Source of the DNA: Bolinopsis microptera
Taxonomy: Eukaryota > Ctenophora > Tentaculata > Lobata > Bolinopsidae
Reading direction: 5' to 3'
Assembly (NCBI RefSeq): GCF_026151205.1
Contig: NC_087075.1
Span: 6,280,858 to 6,344,857 of the forward strand
DNA length: 64,000 nucleotides
In this document: positions 20,723 through 31,441 of the stretch, piece after piece
Layout: every line of letters begins with the position of its first letter
Numbering within the stretch: position 1 is the stretch's first letter
Made by a program: the position numbers and the translations under genes
Notes under the pieces: generated by a model
Told to the model about the DNA's origin: nothing
Databases searched by the model: none
What the model saw: only the letters and a program-made list of their open reading frames with translations

Positions 20723-23700
20723 ATGGTCCATCCGATAGACATCCTCAATGCAGGAGTTCCAGTGGACATCAAATGGCTTCTTGAACAGGTAATTATCAAA
20801 CTTCATTTCAAACTTTACACAAATCTGAAGTAGTTAACAGTAAACATTTTGAAGATCTGATAAGTCTACAAAGAAGATCGGTAAAAACTTAAAATTATAA
20901 TTAAATGGCAATAAACTTAAAAACTAAAACATAAAACTTAAACAGCTAGGTAAACACATTGATAAGTGACTCAAACCTTATTTTAGAATTTTTGCCAAGT
21001 CAAAAGCCAAATAATGTCTGCTTTAATTTTTGTCTGAACGTATTGAACTATAATTTGTAAATGACACGGACACATTGCAGGTACGAATATTGGTGATATC
21101 GAGCAGGGAATGTTACCTAGTTACCACCTAGTTACCACCTAGTTACCACATAGTTACCAACTAGTTACCACCTAGTTACCACCTAGTTACCACCTAGTTA
21201 CCACATTGCAGGTACGAATATTGGTGATATCGAGCAGCGAATGTCATTGGTGCATGAAGACGAAGGACATCTTGTACAAGGTTACGATTTATTACATTTT
21301 ACCTCACTTTTTATTAAGTTTTAATGTATTTTCTAGTATTGGGGTTTTTATTTTTAACTGATTATGATGTAAACAATAAATTAGTCCATTAGAGACAATC
21401 CCCTCACGAGAGGCTTTCAACCAGGTCGGAAAACAGTGCATGCTGAATGATAACGAAATGTTGTTCCTCAATATCGACTCATTTAAAAAGGGTAAAAAGG
21501 TTTGTAACTTTCATTATATCTATATTCAAAAAGGGTAAAAAGGTTTGACGTTTTACCTATTGTAACAAACATATTAATTCATTACCTATTATCATTACCA
21601 ACACCTATACAGCTGTTTGACCAAGTATCGAAAATGACCGACATAGAGACAGTCCCCCAAGTGTTCATTGACGAGACTTTTATCGGGGGGTACCCTGATG
21701 TTAAGATGCTTCACGAGAGGCGATACATTCATGAAATGTTGCTACCAAAGCCTGGGGTTAGTAATACGTTTACTTAGTTACCACCTAGTTACCACCTAGT
21801 TACCACCTAGTTACCACCTAGTTACCACCTAGTTACCACCTAGTTACCACCTAGTTACCACCTAGTTACCACCTAGTTACCACCTAGTTACCACCTAGTT
21901 ACCACCTAGTTACCACCTAGTTACCACCTAGCTACCACCTAGTTACCACCTAGCTACCACTTTGTTACCACCTAGTAACCAAAGCCTGGGATTAGTAATA
22001 CGTTTACCTAGTTACCACCTAGTTACCACCTAGTTACCACCTAGTTACCACCTAGTTACCACCTAGTTACCACCTAGTTACCACCTAGTTACCACCTAGT
22101 TACCACCTAGTTACCACCTAGTTACCACCTAGTTACCACCTAGCTACCAAAGCCTGGGGTTAGTAATACGTTTACCTAGTTACCACCTAGCTACCACCTA
22201 GTTACCACCTAGTTACCACCTAGTTACCACCTAGTTACCACCTAGTTACCACCTAGTAACCAAAACCTGGGGTTAGTAATACGTTTACCTAGTTACCACC
22301 TAGTTACCACCTAGTTACCACCTAGTTACCACCTAGTAACCAAAGCTTGGGATTAGTAATACGTTAACTTAGTTACCACCTAGTTACCACCTAGTAACCA
22401 AAGCCTGGGGTTAGTAATACGTTTACCTAGTTACCACCTAGTTACCACCTAGCTACCACCTAGTTACCACCTAGTTACCACCTAGTTACCACCTAGTTAC
22501 CACCTAGTAACCAAAGCCTGGGGTTAGTAATACGTTTACCTAGTAACCACCTAGTAACCAAAGCCTGGGGTTAGTAATACGTTTACCTAGTTACCACCTA
22601 GTTACCACCTAGCTACCACCTAGTTACCACCTAGCTACCAAAGCCTGGGATAAGTAATACGTTTACTTAGTTACCACCTAGTTACCACCTAGTTACCACC
22701 TAGCTACCACCTAGTAACCACCTAGCTACCAAAGCCTGGGATAAGTAATACGTTTACTTAGTTACCACCTAGTTACCACCTAGCTACTACCTAGTAACCA
22801 CCTAGCTACCAAAGCCTGGGATAAGTAATACGTTTACCTAGTTACCACCTACCTTATCGGACCTTATTTGGACGGACATTACATGAACGGACATAATTGT
22901 GAACGGACATTAATATGAACGCTCGAAGGCATTCAAAACCATCAAAAATCCGAATTTTTATTAATTTTGGACGTTTTTTTAATTTCAGCAAATGATTTTT
23001 TAATCCATTCATTATACAGTAAGTAAGAATAGCAGTCATTAAGCAGTAAAAATGTTAAAATATGTGTACATGATCAGTGTCTAATATCACATATCATCTT
23101 CATTAAATAGGGTTTCGTGCATGAAATAGTCCATGCTTCAGTGGCGTAACGAAAGGCCCTGCTGACCCCGCTGTGCAGGGGGGCGCCCGGCGCCGTCTTA
23201 GGGGGGCGCCAAATCGTCGTTTGAATGTGGGACAATTTCGAAAACTTAACTAAAGTACTAGCAAAACTGCGCGTTTTGCTCTAGATACACACCTTTTTAG
23301 AGATTTTACCGGCGTATTCTTTAAAATCACCTAATTTGTTCAATTTTAGAGAGGGGCACCAAAAGGGGAGGGGGCGCCAACAAGGGGGCGCTTTTTTCGG
23401 CAGGGGGCGCCAACAGGCAACGTTACGCCACTGCCATGCTTAAACAAGCATCAGTGATTTCTAGCTTTGTGGAAACTTTTTTTATCAAACTACCCTGGTC
23501 CTGCATTTCAGTGTTAACTTTTACAAGCCATTCGGCGTTAAGTGGTTTTATCTTAGACAACTTAAGGTTAACCTTAACATCACTTGGAGCCTTCCTAGCA
23601 CTGTTTCATAACCTCCCCTCAGTAATATGAACTATAAAAACGTCGGACAATGTCCTTGGCAACACGATTTACCGTAATATCTAGAGGCTGGAACAAGTTT

Positions 23701-25568
23701 GTCATGTTGGCGGGGACTAGCTCATGAACTATGTTGTTGAGTGTCATGATTTCGTTGACTTTTTCCGCCAAGTGACCCTTGAAAACATCATATACTAGTA
23801 GAGTTTTCTGTGCCTCCGGCAGACCAAGGAGAACCTTTCCGTCGTTAACTTACGGCACAATAAAGTTCTCATAGTTGTCATATTCTGGGTAAAAAGTTCG
23901 AAATGGAAAAATTGTTGAAAGAATTTCAACGGACTTTAACTTGGACGGACATTAATTGAACGGACTTTATTTGAACGGACATTAAGATGAACGCTAGGGC
24001 CTCCAGCGTTCAAGTAATGTCCGTCCAAGTAAGGTCCGATAAGGTAGTTACCACCTAGCTACCACCTAGTAACCACCTAGCTACCAAAGCCTGGGATAAG
24101 TAATACGTTTACTTAGTTACCACCTAGTTACCACCTAGCTACCAAAGCCTGGGGTTAGTAATACGTTTACCTAGTTACCACCTAGTTACCACCTAGCTAC
24201 CACCTAGTAACCACCTAGCTACCAAAGCCTGGGATTAGTAATACGTTTTTTAGTTACCACCTAGTTACCACCTAGTTACCAAAGCCTGGGGTTAGTAATA
24301 CGTTAACTTATAAGTTGACGGAATTCAAGTTTACTTTTAGTTTATTGACAATTTTGATAGCTAGCGAACATATAAAGGTGTAGACACATTTAGATTTTTA
24401 AGATGTAATATGAGAATTCATCACAGAAGAAATCTGACGGAGCTAAAGAAGAAACAAAGTTTGCCAGTCGTCTAGATATAAATAATGAGGTTTGTACTTT
24501 TTTTAAACGGATTGAGAAAGATGTAGCAGTTTCAATTTCCTTAGAACTTTAGAAGAATTTCAGTAAGATCTTTTATAACTAATAGTTACGATAGCTATAT
24601 TAATTTAACCTGTATTCAAAACCTCGGGCGTCTATTTCAGTTGTGTCCAATGTGCGTGGCAGAAGAAATACAGAAAGGTAGACTTGAAAAACGAGAAACT
24701 GATCTGAAAGAAAAAGCTAAGGATTACATGTAAGTGAATGTAAAATTCTAAAATGAATAAGTGGTTATACAATTTACCAATTACCATAAACTTAAAGCGA
24801 CGTCAACCAAAAAATTATGTATTTTTCATAGCTGGTCCGTCGATTTTCTCCGTCCGTACACTAGAGTACCTTGGTTTTTACCGTACCTCGAGAGTACCCA
24901 AAGTATTTTTGCAACTTTTGACGCTATTTTCACACGTTTTAAACAACTTTTAAAAAGTTTAAATTCTTCAATTTATCATCAAGATAAAGTTAAAGATATT
25001 AAGCGGAATCAATAAACATCTCATTCTCATATTCACTGTCTTCAGCCGTAGGGAAGTACAAAATTGAGCTTGTGTAATAATCTTAATGCTTTACGTACCT
25101 TAAATTAAATTTTTCCTGCTGTTTTAACGTACCCTAGAGTGCGTACGGACTACGGACCAACAATGGTATTTTTATTTCGTGTTTAACATGACATATACGT
25201 CACACATATGTACCTGTACCTTTATTCGAATATCTAAATTATCAGCTGCTTCCACTCTAATCTTCAGGTTAGCTGGTTCAGCAGTAGAACTTGCCAGAAA
25301 ACAACTAACTAAACATCACAACAGACACTCACACTCTAGTTAACACCTAGTAACCACCTAGTTACCACCTAGTTACCACCTAGTTACCACCTAGTTACCA
25401 CCTAGTTACCACCTAGTTACCCCCTAGTTACCACCTAGTTACCACCTAGTTACCACTTCCATTTTCAGGTTAGCTCGTTCAGCAGTAGAACTTGCCAGAA
25501 AACAACTAACTAAACATCACAACAGACACTCACACTCCAAGAAAAGTTTCATGTCGAGCTTCTTTTAA
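20723..25568 (+). CDS. glutaredoxin-like gene G with CHWC active site (7 exons)
   Basis: Exons 20723-20788, 21212-21280, 21425-21499, 21613-21756, 24415-24489, 24641-24729 and 25469-25568 total 618 nt (205 residues plus stop). The fold shows VRILVISSSECHWCMK (CHWC at 33-36), NEMLFLNIDSF, VPQVFIDETFIGGYPDVK and a second pair CPMC at 145-148. A Lys/Glu-rich helix and a His/Arg/Ser tail follow. The ATG sits 1 nt after a TTTAG acceptor-like site. Three introns contain exon-edge copies, and the intron 21757-24414 also holds a pogo element with a nested MITE. The acceptor at 21424 was preferred over an upstream in-frame one because it fits the fold better. Confidence 0.82.
21068..21211. repeat. TAGTTACCACC array between two copies of an exon start
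   Basis: The acceptor and first roughly 45 nt of exon 2 of gene G appear at about 21068-21113, run into about eight 11-bp units, and then recur in full from about 21201. Confidence 0.93.
21757..22849. repeat. higher-order repeat of exon end plus donor and TAGTTACCACC units
   Basis: The exon 4 end of gene G with its donor (AAAGCCTGGG|GTTAGTAATACG) recurs about ten times here, at roughly 21981, 22149, 22261, 22342, 22399, 22512, 22560, 22640, 22731 and 22811. Each copy is followed by a variable number of 11-bp units. The structure continues after the transposon insertion at 24045. Confidence 0.95.
22852..24044 (-). mobile_element. pogo-like DNA transposon (copy 3) carrying a nested MITE
   Basis: A 1193-bp element with the same terminal repeats and TA flanks (22850-22851 and 24045-24046), inserted into the minisatellite of gene G. 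It is oriented like copy 2, with minus-strand transposase remnants. Removing the nested 295-bp insert and its 8-bp duplication leaves about 890 bp, the size of the other two copies. Confidence 0.9.
23139..23433. mobile_element. hAT-like MITE nested in the pogo element
   Basis: A 295-bp element with ends CAGTGGCGTAACG and CGTTACGCCACTG. It is flanked by the 8-bp duplication CCATGCTT (23131-23138 and 23434-23441). The uninterrupted site CCATGCTT is visible in pogo copy 2. Confidence 0.92.
24045..24310. repeat. continuation of gene G higher-order repeat
   Basis: Four more copies of the AAAGCCTGGG exon-end word (about 24084, 24145, 24226, 24281) with TAGTTACCACC-type units between them. Confidence 0.93.
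25266..25468. repeat. TAGTTACCACC array between two copies of the last exon of gene G
   Basis: A truncated copy of the last exon with its acceptor (25259-25340) runs into about ten 11-bp units. The acceptor and exon then repeat in full from about 25461. The copies differ by a few bases. Confidence 0.93.
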
Positions 25569-25828
25569 AGTTTTAAAAGTAGTGAGATACAATTTATAGC
25601 AGATATATTGGTAATAAATTGTACTTAAATATATCAAATTATATGTGTACCAAATTGTATATTATATATATCAAACTTACATATCAAATAATATAGCAGT
25701 GGCTACTTTACACTTACATTTGGTCTATATTATATTATTCGACTGTTAATAGAGGAGATTATATTTTTGTAGACAGACATTAGATCAATTGTTACTGCTT
25801 TACTGGCCAGGATTTTCATTGCCTTCAA

Positions 25829-25920
25829 GGTTACCACCTAGTTACCACCTAGTTACCACCTAGTTACCACCCTGTTACCCCCTAGTTACCCCCCTAGTTA
25901 CCACCTAGTTACCACCTAGT
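25829..25920. repeat. TAGTTACCACC minisatellite
   Basis: About eight units lie between genes G and H, about 30 bp before the ATG of gene H. Confidence 0.93.
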
Positions 25921-25949
25921 TTTGTTGTATATCGATCGTTGTAAAATTA

Positions 25950-28454
25950 ATGACCACATACAACACGCTAAAAAATCTTTTCACCGATAATACAAATGAT
26001 ACGTTAGATAAATCCAATAGCATGTCCGGATTAGAAGTGCTACTGGGACTCGGGATCACTGCCAACGCTATGTGGATTATTCAGAACGCTAGAATTGCTA
26101 TCTTCGGGAAAAATGGATGCAAATGGTGTAAAAAGGTATAAAGATGAAATACTGTTGTGCTGAGAAGTTTTACTATGTTCCTTTTGCCTGCCTCTTTCAC
26201 TATGGCTCATTTTTGAAATCCTTTAAAAGCACATGTTATCTCGGGAACGTACATATTATCGGAGATTTCTAATATTGGATCATTTTCCCGGCTTCAGATT
26301 TGGTTCCAAATGTTTAAATAAAGCAATGAGCCAATAAATCAAACAAAAAATCACGAAAATAAATTCCCACAAAAGCCAATGATTTTACAGTCATCAATTT
26401 TGCAGTTGAAGAGGTACCTATCAAAGTTGAGTCAGGATTACAGTTTCCAAGAGGACGACATTGTAGAGGTCGACATTGACAAGATCAAGGATGGTTACGA
26501 TGTGAGTTGCACTTCTGGTAATCAAGATAGAACCCCCTAGTTACCACCTAGTTACCACCTAGTTACCACCTAGTTACCACCTAGTTACCACCTAGTTACC
26601 ACCTAGTTGCCACCTAGTTACCACATAGTTACCACCTAGTTACCACCTAATCACCACCTAGTTACCACCTAGTTACCACCTAGTTACCACCTAGTTACCA
26701 CCTAGTTACCACCTAGTTACCACCTAGTTACCACCTAGTTACCACCTAGTTACCACCTAGTTACCTAGGAATAGACATTTGGTTAAATTTGGTTAAAGGG
26801 CAGGGGGTGGGGGTTTGAGGGAGGGCAATAACATCGGATTACGTTGAATTTTCTTGCAAGCTATAAGTTTTCTGTTAATTAAGTTTGCACCATGTTCCAT
26901 TTCAGATGTTTGATGGCTTGAGTAAAATTACAGGCAACAATACGGTTCCACAGGTAGGAGAAATTTTCAGTTACTTAATTGATTAATATTATTATGCAAA
27001 AGGAAGATTCAATGGTTTTCTGCGATGCATTCTGCAGCTGAATCCAGAAATCATATTTAAAGGATAAATCAGTCCTTTTTGCAGCTCGGGTTTAAGGTGA
27101 GGTACTAATAATCTTTTATTTTTGGATATTGTTTCTTTGAGTTATAATTCAAGGTTTTCGTTGACGAGACTTACGTTGGGGGATACCCGGAGTTAGTTAC
27201 CACCTAGTTACCACCTAGTTACCACCTAGTTACCACCTAGTTACCACCTAGTTACCACCTAGTTACCACCTAGTTGCCACCTAGTTACCACATAGTTACC
27301 ACCTAGTTACCACCTAATCACCACCTAGTTACCACCTAGTTACCACCTAGTTACCACCTAGTTACCACCTAGTTACCACCTAGTTACCACCTAGTTACCA
27401 CCTAGTTACCACCTAGTTACCACCTAGTTACCTAGGAATAGACATTTGGTTAAATTTGGTTAAAGGGCAGGGGGTGGGGGTTTGAGGGAGGGCAATAACA
27501 TCGGATTACGTTGAATTTTCTTGCAAGCTATAAGTTTTCTGTTAATTAAGTTTGCACCATGTTCCATTTCAGATGTTTGATGGCTTGAGTAAAATTACAG
27601 GCAACAATACGGTTCCACAGGTAGGAGAAATTTTCAGTTACTTAATTGATTAATATTATTATGCAAAAGGAAGATTCAATGGTTTTCTGCGATGCATTCT
27701 GCAGCTGAATCCAGAAATCATATTTAAAGGATAAATCAGTCCTTTTTGCAGCTCGGGTTTAAGGTGAGGTACTAATAATCTTTTATTTTTGGATATTGTT
27801 TCTTTGAGTTATAATTCAAGGTTTTCGTTGACGAGACTTACGTTGGGGGATACCCGGAGTTAGTTACCACCTAGTTACCACCTAGTTACCACCTAGTTAC
27901 CACCTAGTTACCACCTAGTTATCACCTAGTTACCACCTATATAATTCCAGGTTTTCGTTGACGAGACTTACGTTGGGGGATACCCGGAGTTTAAAAACAT
28001 GTACAGAAGTAAACAGATTCAAAAGATGCTGAACCCCGTAATGATGAACAAACAGATAACCCATTGTAAAAAGTGTAGCCAGGTGAGTTTGTTGTTGATA
28101 AATTATGTTGATTAATTGATTTCTCATTTGATAAAATTAATGGATTTCCCGTCGGACAGGAAGAAAAATCAAATGTTGGCAAATTAAAAAGGTTATTACA
28201 TGTAATAATGTTGAAATTATCTAATCTCAATTACTCATACTTAGTCATAGTTATAGTTATTCTTTATCTATCGAAGAATGCTTTAATTTAAACAGAAATT
28301 CGTAACGGTCATGGTTTATTAATGAGTAAATTCTCAGGAGAAAAAAGAGGAGAAACGAAAAAGGAAAAAGAAGATGGATGACCTCTTAAAAGACAATGAT
28401 GATGAATTGTTATTTGCTAATAACGCAATTGCGATTCCACAATTCGATTCTTGA
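25950..28454 (+). CDS. glutaredoxin-like gene H with CKWC active site (5 exons)
   Basis: Exons 25950-26135, 26406-26501, 26906-26953 (or its identical copy 27573-27620), 27951-28082 and 28338-28454 total 579 nt (192 residues plus stop). The N-terminus has a hydrophobic stretch (LEVLLGLGITANAMWII) and then ARIAIFGKNGCKWCKK, with CKWC at 57-60. IVEVDIDKIKD, MFDGLSKITGNNTVPQ, VFVDETYVGGYPEFK and a second pair CKKC at 149-152 follow, then a Lys-rich then acidic tail. A 667-bp duplication gives two identical copies of the 48-nt exon 3. Using both would add 16 in-frame residues and duplicate the helix before the cis-Pro, so I assume one is used. Confidence 0.83.
26530..27860. repeat. 667-bp tandem duplication containing an exon
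   Basis: Two apparently identical copies offset by 667 bp each contain a TAGTTACCACC array, exon 3 of gene H, its intron and the first roughly 40 nt of exon 4 with its acceptor (27154-27193 and 27821-27860). A third copy of the exon 4 start at 27951 is the functional one. Confidence 0.93.
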
Positions 28455-28654
28455 CAGTTGTTGATATTTTCTTTCTTTCTGTCGTTCTTATCAAATCATA
28501 AAGTAAAGACTAAAGCTACGCGAAAAGCTACAAACGAAAATGTTCACTAATGTATCAAAACTGAAGTTCCATTGCATTATTTCCGTATTGGTTAAAATTG
28601 TTTTATGTAAATTTAGGAGCATGTTATGAAGTTCACTAACGACTGAAGAGATCA

Positions 28655-28700
28655 TGTAACCTAGTTACCACCTAGTTACCACCTAGTAACGACTGAAGAG
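28655..28700. repeat. short TAGTTACCACC array with flanking direct repeat
   Basis: About three units sit between two copies of AACGACTGAAGAGATCATGT (28638 and 28688); the second copy contains the ATG of gene I. Confidence 0.9.
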
Positions 28701-28703
28701 ATC

Positions 28704-29852
28704 ATGTCTATGTTGTGGAGTATCATAAGCACCATACAGCTTAAAAAGGTCGTCATTTTTAATAGGTAGAACTAATGTGCATAGAACCATCCTTTGTTAT
28801 ATGATTTTATTTATGGTATTTATATTGTATTATGCGAGGTCACTAAGAGTTTGCCTTCCTTTAACGTTAATCTATGATGGAAATTACCTCGATTTTATTT
28901 TCAAAGAAAGAATGGAAATGAAATAATAGTAAATATCTCAGGAGCAAATCAGTATACACGAAGAAAGTTAAAAAGTTGATAACCAAGAATGGTTACAGTG
29001 AGGACGATGCTTTAGTTATAAATCTTGATGAGATGAAAGCAGGGGATACAGTCCTGGCTCATCTATACAAACTTACAGGTACCTGGAATTTATTAAATCA
29101 CTGTGTCGGAAAATAGATTTTTGGATCATGTCTGCATTATTGCGTTTTTGTCTGCAATAAATGTTCTCTCCATGAAAACCCCACTCGAATATCAACAAAC
29201 TTCCCTCCGCAAACTTTCTTCCGCAAATTCAGGAGACACGGATCTTCCAAAAGTGTTTGTAGAGGAAACCTACATGGGAGGATACAATGACTTGAAGGCA
29301 GCGATCATGTCCGGACAGTTCAAATTCATCACCAGAGACAGGTTTAATATCTAGTAATGGAGAAAGTTATTTTAAAGTTCTCAAGCTTAACTGAAGGCAC
29401 TACAGTAATATAATCAATAGATAAGAACGATTGCATTTATGAATAATTATGACACTCGCAGTTAAAGTAATGATCAAGTTTTATTTGTTGGATATTTCCA
29501 AAGTGTTGACTGGATAAATCATAATTGCAACACTACAAATCTATTACATTTTTTGAGTATTATGTATCACCATGGAAATATTTTAAGCGGGTAAAAGCCT
29601 GTCCAAACCCAGGCTACATAACATTAAGACTTTGTTGTAAATTGTATGAAAAGCATTAATAGATTATTTTAACTTTCCAATTATTCCAGGGGCTGTATAG
29701 AGTGCACAGATGACTGGAGGAGTAACAGATTTACAGATAAACTTGATATTTTACCAACACTACCTGCATCGTCAGCTGTTCCTCCACAGACTTCAGCTTT
29801 CTCTTTCACTGACAAACTCATGGGAATTAAACCTTTCTTTAAGAAACATTGA
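28704..29852 (+). CDS. glutaredoxin-like gene I, active site lost (4 exons)
   Basis: Exons 28704-28765, 28942-29078, 29233-29341 and 29690-29852 total 471 nt (156 residues plus stop), in phase. The first strand LKKVVIFNR is followed by SKSVYTKKVKKL where CxxC would lie, then ALVINLDEMKAGD, LPKVFVEETYMGGYNDLK, the C-terminal pair CIEC at 105-108 and a 48-residue tail (FTDKLDILPTLPASS, ending GIKPFFKKH). The ATG is 250 bp after the stop of gene H. Part of its last intron and last exon is found again three times in the LamG gene units further right. Confidence 0.84.
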
Positions 29853-29888
29853 CATGATCCTTATTTCGGACCTTTGCCGATTGTTGAG

Positions 29889-30091
29889 ATTCGACATCTA
29901 GCGTCAGATAGCGTTAGATGACGCTAGATGACGCTAAATGACGCTAGATGACGCTAGATGACGCTAGATGACGCTAAATCACTAAATGACGCTAAATGAC
30001 GCTAGATGACGCTAGATACCGCCAGTTAGCGACAATGTCGTCAATTGTCGTGTACCCTTTCAATGTCGCTATCTAGCGCTAGATGTCGCAT
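29889..30091. mobile_element. foldback-type element with 10-bp GACGCTAGAT repeats
   Basis: Inverted ends (GACATCTAGCG... and ...CGCTAGATGTC) enclose about ten units of GACGCTAGAT. It resembles in design the element at 10868-11167. The target duplication was not resolved. Confidence 0.65.
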
Positions 30092-31279
30092 AAACCTATA
30101 AGAAGAATTTAACAGGCTTTTGTAAATGAACTAAGATAAGCTGTGTATAGTACAAAAGAAGAATGGCTCAGTGGACAGAGACTAACTTCCTTGGATCTGG
30201 AGATCACGCCATGTAACCATGCCTTGGAGTTTACTTTTAGGGTAAAAAATAGATAAAAATACAGTGCTTTCACCATGCGTTGTGCGCCCGTCGTCAGAAA
30301 ATCAAATTGCCAAAATTATATCATGAATGAGAACGGAGGGATGCAGAATGATCGTGATTCGGGTTAGTGTGGGCTTTGGTGTGAAAGTTACTCCAGAGGC
30401 CCGGAAATATGCCTTGCAACTATCTGAAAAGTTTGGGAAGAGACCCATGATCAGGTCTGGAGATATCTGCCTGGAAAGTTTTGAAAATTCTATTGGTCTT
30501 CATTCCCCGAGATATCTCCGCTGGTTCCAAAAATGGTGCTTTCAATCATATCTCAATGAAATGCCCACGAAATTCGCCCAAACTCGCACAGATTACTTGT
30601 CGTGGGTTTTATTTTGTAATTTGTAAACCACAACCGTTTATTGCCTTCAGTGTCAACAATTTTATAACCTTGGCTTTGTAAGTAGTGCCAATTAAAATCC
30701 CAAATGATAGACTTTCATTTAAACAAAATGATTAAAAGTTACAAAAATTATATGACAAAGAAGAACACGCAAAAAAATCCAAAATTTCTCAGTTCTAATC
30801 TTAAATTCTATCACACCAAACTAAAGATTACAACATTAATAGAAAAAGTAAATTTAAAAATCAATCCACAATTCATAATTCATTTAGTCTGGAAAAGATA
30901 ACAACATGAACAAATCATTCAACCGATACACAATAATCAAACTTCGAGTCTAAACGTAAATATACAAAAATTACAGTATAGTTGGCAGATGTCATCTCGT
31001 TACAAATGTCAGAAACAAAACATAGAATTATATGAAAGAATCTCCAAGAACTACTGCCAAAGTTTCGTAGATTTTCAATGTTTTGAAAATAAGTCCATAA
31101 ATGGACATAAATCATGACATTCATCTTAACGCGTTTGAAATCGTCGTCAAGTTAAGTTGATAAGTCTGAGAAGCCTTTTCAGACTTATCAACTTAATTTG
31201 ACGAATTTTCAAAATTAATGTAATATAAAGTTTACAATTTTTTCAACACTAAAAAGAACAAAAAACAGTCATTTAAAAT
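30092..31279. other. gene-poor interval
   Basis: No supported gene is seen; open frames at 30327-30626 and 30704-30901 lack family features. A degenerate A-box-like GGCTCAGTGGACAGAGA at about 30165 may be a SINE relic. A 24-bp inverted repeat at about 31147-31201 (arm ...AAGTTGATAAGTCTGA) could form a hairpin. Confidence 0.4.
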
Positions 31280-31344
31280 CTAATGAGAAGATCCAAATCC
31301 TTTCTGATGGTGTCCAGGGTTGAATCCGCCGTGATGGTGCCCAC
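31280..31344 (-). CDS. alternative last exon of the DM9 gene
   Basis: The 65-nt minus-strand stretch is preceded by an acceptor (CATCAG|GT) in the same phase as the main last exon. It encodes GGHHHGGFNPGHHQKGFG, then SSH and stop, which is one repeat unit plus an end very like that of the long exon (GGFGSHQ). If joined to exon 3 it gives a 160-residue protein with a short tail. It may instead be a relic of exon duplication. Confidence 0.6.
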
Positions 31345-31441
31345 CTGATGAAGGGGTGATAAGTCTGAGAATGTAATCAAGTAATTTAACAAATTCTTCA
31401 ACACGGTTAAACTGTACGGAAAATAATCTATCATTCAGAAT

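Noticed and set aside
5448-28700. CRISPR-like or telomere-like repeat array
   Set aside because: Units are tandem without unique spacers and do not match known telomere repeats; the context is eukaryotic introns.
30327-30626. 99-codon open frame as a gene
   Set aside because: No recognisable motif, splice context or conserved copy; could be chance.
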